From: Microbacterium oxydans
GTDB taxonomy: Bacteria; Actinomycetota; Actinomycetes; Actinomycetales; Microbacteriaceae
Direction of reading: 5' to 3'
Length of the DNA: 64,000 nucleotides
Assembly: GCF_900095745.1 (NCBI RefSeq)
Contig: NZ_FMIR01000015.1
Span: 248,001 to 312,000, forward strand
The position numbers and the translations under genes are program-made. This document shows positions 60,293-64,000 of this stretch, piece after piece (positions within the stretch are counted from its first letter, which is position 1; each line of letters opens with the position of its first letter). The notes beneath the pieces are model-generated. The model was not told the DNA's origin and made no database searches. It saw only the letters and a list, made by a program, of their open reading frames with translations.

Positions 60293-61171
60293 CTAACGGA
60301 ACGTTCCTTGGGACACCGAACCCTGGAGCTTGCGCTGGAAGAAGATGTACACGACGAGCACCGGCAGGATGGTCATCACCGCCGCGGCGAACAGCGCACC
60401 GAAGTCGATGGAGTACCCCGCGCTCGCTGCAAAGGTCGCCATGCCCTGGGAGATCACGTAGTTGTCCCGGTTCGTGTTGAGGACGACCGGCAGCAGGAAC
60501 TGGTTCCACAGGCCGAGGAAGTTGAGGATCGCCACAGACGCGATCCCCGGGGTCGCCATCGGCAGCATGATCGCGAAGAACGTCCGCCAGTCACCGGCAC
60601 CGTCGATGAGCGCCGCCTCGTAGACATCATGTGGGAGCTGCTTGAAGAACGAGTAGAGGAAGAACATCGTGAAGGGCAGCGCGAACGCCACGTAGGTGAG
60701 GATCAGTCCCGGCCAGGTGTTGAGCAGGCCCATGTTCTGCAGGATGAAGAACAGGGGGACGATCGCCAGGAACACCGGGAACGCCATCGCGGCCAGCATG
60801 ACGTTGTAGATGAGCCTGTTGCCACGGAAGCGGAATCGGGCGAGCACGTAGGCGAGCATCGACCCCAGCAGCATGACGAGGATCAGTGAACTGCCGACGA
60901 CGAGCACGGTGTTGAAGAAGTACCGACCGATACCCGCGTCGCTCCACGCCTTCACATAGTTGTCGAAGGAGAGCTGCGCGGGCAGGGTGAACGGCGATCC
61001 GAGGATCTCCTTCGTGGTCTTGAAGCTCGACATGACCGTCCACAGGAACGGCACGATGACGATGATCGTCCAGATGCCGAGCAGGAGATGCGAGGTGCTC
61101 GAGACGCCGAGGTCTCCCCTCCGCGCGCGCGATGTCCGCTCGGTCCGTCTTTCCACGACCGTGCTGCTCAT
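60293..61171 (-). CDS. Carbohydrate ABC transporter permease (NgcG/MalG type)
   Basis: 292 residues, six helices, EAA loop DVYEAALIDGAGDWRTFFAI. Start overlaps the stop of the partner permease by four bases. Last gene of a unit that runs from the SIS-domain gene. The tight convergence with the sugar-oxidation operon leaves only 13 bases between stops. Confidence 0.92.
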   Translation of the reverse strand: MSSTVVERRTERTSRARRGDLGVSSTSHLLLGIWTIIVIVPFLWTVMSSFKTTKEILGSPFTLPAQLSFDNYVKAWSDAGIGRYFFNTVLVVGSSLILVMLLGSMLAYVLARFRFRGNRLIYNVMLAAMAFPVFLAIVPLFFILQNMGLLNTWPGLILTYVAFALPFTMFFLYSFFKQLPHDVYEAALIDGAGDWRTFFAIMLPMATPGIASVAILNFLGLWNQFLLPVVLNTNRDNYVISQGMATFAASAGYSIDFGALFAAAVMTILPVLVVYIFFQRKLQGSVSQGTFR

Positions 61172-62160
61172 GCGTGGTCACCTCCATCTTTCCCACGGAT
61201 CAGGCGGAACACACCGAAGACGAACGCCGCATACACGAGGGTGACCAGCGCGAGGACGATGCCGATCGCCGTCGCATAGCCGAACTTCCCCTGGAAGAAC
61301 GCGACGTTGTAGAGGTACTGCGTCATGGTGAGCGTCGCGTAGTTCGGACCGCCCTGCGCGTTCAGCGCCGCCATGTAGACGAAGGAGTCGACTGCGACGA
61401 GACCGAGGTAGATGTACGCGGTCTGGAAGCTCGAGGCGATCTGGGGCAGGGTCACGGACACCGCGATGCGGAACCGTCCGGCGCCGTCGAGGCGCGCGGC
61501 CTCATACGTCTCCGCGGGGATCCCCTTGATCGCCGCGATGAAGAGGATCGTGTAGAAGCCGACCAGGCTCCAGACGATGACGAAGACGGATGCCGCCATC
61601 GCCGTCGACTCATCTCCGAGCCAGGGGAAGCTCGTGAACTGGTCGAGGCCGATCGCGGTGAGGAACCCGTTGAGGAGTCCCCTGGACGGGTCGTACACCT
61701 GCGCCCAGATGATGCCGATGACGATGGCCGGGACGCAGTAGGGGAAGAACGAGGCCACGCGGTAGAAAGCCGAGCCGCGAAGTCCCTGGATGTTGCCGAT
61801 GCTCGGGCCGCCCGTCGTCACGACGCAGGCGATCGCGAAAGCGACGGTCAGCGTCAGCGTCGGCACGACGAGAGCGAGAACGACGGAGTTGCGCACCGCC
61901 TTCAGGAGCACCTCGTCGCCGAGCATCTGCGTGAAGTTCTGCAGTCCGACCCACTCGAGCTGATCCGAGTACCCGCCCCAACTCGTGAGCGCGTAATAGG
62001 TGGACTGGGCGAACGGCAGGAGCACGAAGATGGCGAACAGGATGAGAGGGGCGACCAGGAACACCAGCATGAAGCTGATCCGGTCGAGGTTGGGCCGCCG
62101 ACGCGGCCGGGGAGGCGCTGTGCGCTCCCCCGGCCCCGCCGCAGTCAGGAGAGCAGTCAT
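61168..62160 (-). CDS. Carbohydrate ABC transporter permease (NgcF/MalF type)
   Basis: 330 residues with six helices and the EAA loop ETYEAARLDGAGRFRIAVSV. Basic N-terminus (PPRPRRRPNLDR). Forms the channel with the downstream permease; four-base overlap with the binding-protein stop. Confidence 0.92.
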   Translation of the reverse strand: MTALLTAAGPGERTAPPRPRRRPNLDRISFMLVFLVAPLILFAIFVLLPFAQSTYYALTSWGGYSDQLEWVGLQNFTQMLGDEVLLKAVRNSVVLALVVPTLTLTVAFAIACVVTTGGPSIGNIQGLRGSAFYRVASFFPYCVPAIVIGIIWAQVYDPSRGLLNGFLTAIGLDQFTSFPWLGDESTAMAASVFVIVWSLVGFYTILFIAAIKGIPAETYEAARLDGAGRFRIAVSVTLPQIASSFQTAYIYLGLVAVDSFVYMAALNAQGGPNYATLTMTQYLYNVAFFQGKFGYATAIGIVLALVTLVYAAFVFGVFRLIRGKDGGDHA

Positions 62161-63560
62161 TTGCCGTAGTCGTATTCTTTCTTGGGCTTCGACGTGTCGG
62201 CGGCGGCCGCTGCGCTGAGCTTCTCCTGCGCGTCGATGAGGTCCTGCGCAGTGATGTCACCGGCCAGGAACGACACCCAGTACGGCGCATCCTGGATCCC
62301 GTAGTACCCGGAGTAGCTGTTCGATACCCAGCTGAACAGGTCGTCGCCGGCGTCCTCCATGACGCCCATGGTCGACGCCAGGGCCGTCGAGCCGAAGCCG
62401 TCAGCGGGGACCGTGCCCTCGACGACGGTCGGAGCGAGCGTCAGCTCGGAGAACTTCGACGCGGCTTCCTTCGAGAAGAGAGCACGAAGGAACTCCTTGC
62501 CGCCTGCCGTGCTCGCGGCCGCCTTCGGCACGGCCCACGGGATCGCCGGTCCTGCCTGTACGGCCTCGAAGGGGAGGGCCGCGTCTGCGGCATCGAGCAG
62601 CGGCGCCGGCCACGCGGTCATCTCGAAGCCGTCGGCCGTCGCATCCTTCATCTCCGACTCGATCCAGGAGCCCGAGTAGTAGAAGAGCGCCTCCTGGTCG
62701 TTGGACCACTGCGCCTGCGCTTGCGTGAACTGCGTTCCCGCGCCTCCGGGGACGAAGCAGTCGTCATCGATGAGGCTCTCCATCTGGTCGAGCACGTCCT
62801 TCACGGCCGGGTTCGACCATGCCCCCGGCTCGAGGTTCGAGATGTCGTTGATGACGTCGACGCCGCCCTGCTTGATCGCCGAGTCGAGCACCAGCCACTG
62901 GTAGTAGACGGCCGCCTCTTTGCCGAAGGCGAAGAGGTACTTGTCCTTCGCTCTCGCCTCGGTGCAGAGGTCAGCCATCTCCGACCAGGTCGTGGGTGGT
63001 TCCCAGCCGTTCTCCTCGAACAGGGAGTGGGAGTACCACAGGGAGAAGAGCGTCATGACGTAGTTCGCGTTGAGGTAGCCGTCGTCGTATTCGCCGACCT
63101 CCTTCACCCCGGGGAAGACCGCATCGGAGACCTTCACGCCGTCGTAGTTCTTCGTGTCCCAGAAGTCGCCGAGATCCTCGAGCTGATCCTGGATGCTGGT
63201 GATGGGGATCGCATCCGCCCCATCGTTGGTGAACGAGTCCGGCGGCGTGCCGCCGACGAAACGCGGTTGCAGCGACTGCGAGAGGTTGTTGGACGGCGTG
63301 ATCTGGACGCTGATCCCGTCTCCGAGCTGCTTCTCGACGAGGCCCGCGGCGAACTCCGCATACTCGGTTCCGTATCCGCCGTCGAACACCACGATGTCGA
63401 TCTTGGTGTTCGCCGCGACACCGAAAGGGTTGTCCGCGGAGGCGGTGCCGCCCTCCGATTCGGACGAGGAGCCGGGACCGGCGCAACCTGCGAGAACGAG
63501 ACAGAGTGCGGCAGCGGCGGCGCTGGCGTTCAACGCCATTCGGCGTGAGGAGCGGGGCAT
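62157..63560 (-). CDS. NgcE-like N-acetylglucosamine/chitobiose-type binding lipoprotein
   Basis: 467 residues; signal peptide with lipobox LAGC (Cys26), then a Ser/Gly/Glu-rich linker. Body of the NgcE group of family 1 binding proteins (DGGYGTEYAEF; WYSHSLFEENGWEPP; SWIESEMKD). NgcEFG in Streptomyces imports GlcNAc and diacetylchitobiose; together with the upstream SIS-domain gene this suggests an amino sugar, though substrate shift is common. Confidence 0.85.
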   Translation of the reverse strand: MPRSSRRMALNASAAAAALCLVLAGCAGPGSSSESEGGTASADNPFGVAANTKIDIVVFDGGYGTEYAEFAAGLVEKQLGDGISVQITPSNNLSQSLQPRFVGGTPPDSFTNDGADAIPITSIQDQLEDLGDFWDTKNYDGVKVSDAVFPGVKEVGEYDDGYLNANYVMTLFSLWYSHSLFEENGWEPPTTWSEMADLCTEARAKDKYLFAFGKEAAVYYQWLVLDSAIKQGGVDVINDISNLEPGAWSNPAVKDVLDQMESLIDDDCFVPGGAGTQFTQAQAQWSNDQEALFYYSGSWIESEMKDATADGFEMTAWPAPLLDAADAALPFEAVQAGPAIPWAVPKAAASTAGGKEFLRALFSKEAASKFSELTLAPTVVEGTVPADGFGSTALASTMGVMEDAGDDLFSWVSNSYSGYYGIQDAPYWVSFLAGDITAQDLIDAQEKLSAAAAADTSKPKKEYDYGK

Positions 63561-63601
63561 GAGTGACCTTCCTTCATTGGGGGTAACTTGCGGGTGTGTA
63601 G

Positions 63602-64000
63602 CTAGCGCGTGGAGCGCTCATCGAGGTGCGCGTACGGGAGGATGCGAGCACCGAAGCGGCCCTGAAGCCCGACGTTGTGCTGGTCGCCGCCGGGGATGTT
63701 CGCGGAGATGTACATCGGCGGCAGCTCCGCATCGAGCCGCAGCCGGTCTGCAGTGCCGAGCGTGAGGAGCTGCGCGATGTACGCCGCCGTGATCGACGAC
63801 ACGGCGCCGGCCCGCAGGCCGTCCGCCACTTCGATCGTGGCGTCGCCGAACGGGGCGAGGTTGTCGATCACGACATCGGCCGCCTCGAAAAGTCGTTTGC
63901 CGCTCGGGTGCTTCGTCTCCACGGCGCGGGAGTGCTCGAGGCTGGTGACGGCGATGACGGGAAGCCCCTCCGCCTTGGCACGCAGCGCGAGCCCCACGGT
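63602..64000 (-). CDS. SIS-domain (sugar isomerase) protein, 5' part outside window
   Basis: 133 codons are visible; the frame is open to the right edge. LPVIAVTSLEHSRAVETKHPSG and VIDNLAPFGDATIEV are from the C-terminal half of a SIS fold that binds phosphosugars, as in GmhA/AgaS-like proteins of unknown exact function. It precedes the NgcE-like gene by 41 bases and probably opens the operon, acting on the imported amino sugar after phosphorylation. Confidence 0.82.
   Translation of the reverse strand, partial: TVGLALRAKAEGLPVIAVTSLEHSRAVETKHPSGKRLFEAADVVIDNLAPFGDATIEVADGLRAGAVSSITAAYIAQLLTLGTADRLRLDAELPPMYISANIPGGDQHNVGLQGRFGARILPYAHLDERSTR

Noticed and set aside
1..64000. tRNA, rRNA, phage, IS or integrase genes
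   Set aside because: Looked for, none seen.

Overview
The window is high-GC DNA from an actinobacterium. Gene density, ATGA/GTGA start-stop overlaps, Tat/lipobox signal peptides and the many ROK, LacI, GntR and TetR regulators with sugar ABC transporters fit the Microbacteriaceae, most likely Microbacterium or a close relative. That assignment is inference from style; there is no rRNA gene to confirm it. I see no tRNA, rRNA, CRISPR array, insertion sequence, integrase or phage gene.

1-4.6 kb: a peptide-type solute-binding protein (cut by the left edge), an M81 (MlrC-like) metallopeptidase and a ROK regulator, all on the minus strand, with a shared sequence box upstream of each. 4.7-12.3 kb: housekeeping and accessory single genes: two zinc-chaperone-like beta-propeller lipoproteins behind a Zur box, an M4 protease with an overlapping emfourin-type inhibitor gene, an RNase H with a long tail, small hypothetical proteins and membrane proteins. 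12.3-13.7 kb: an exported flavin amine oxidase whose usual C-terminal segment sits at the N-terminus (circular permutation).

13.9-21.9 kb: one operon with a dipeptide/nickel-type ABC transporter and two monooxygenases of the DszC and DszA/NtaA types, probably for organosulfur or related compounds. 21.9-23.3 kb: an ArsR/SRPBCC pair.

23.5-44.8 kb: a polysaccharide utilization locus. It has five secreted right-handed beta-helix proteins, a GH78 alpha-L-rhamnosidase, an esterase, a rhamnulokinase, a class II aldolase, an RpiB/LacAB isomerase, a DapA-type aldolase, a TIM-barrel isomerase, a Gfo/Idh dehydrogenase, a sugar ABC transporter and a LacI regulator. All five presumed promoters carry the same tandem pair of 12-bp boxes (core AACGTT or ATCGTT), so I read the whole 21 kb as one LacI-controlled regulon for a rhamnose-containing, probably uronate-containing, polysaccharide. 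This is the most interesting system in the window.

45-49.5 kb: a frameshifted gene fragment, a TetR/NAD(P)H oxidoreductase divergent pair, a small membrane protein and a short ars cluster (arsR, flavoprotein, arsC) without an efflux pump. 49.7-60.3 kb: a ten- to eleven-gene operon for oxidative, non-phosphorylative sugar breakdown of the L-fucose type (transporter, lactonases, mutarotase, dehydrogenases, enolase-superfamily dehydratase, GntR regulator). 60.3-64 kb, facing it: an NgcEFG-like sugar transporter preceded by a SIS-domain protein cut by the right edge.
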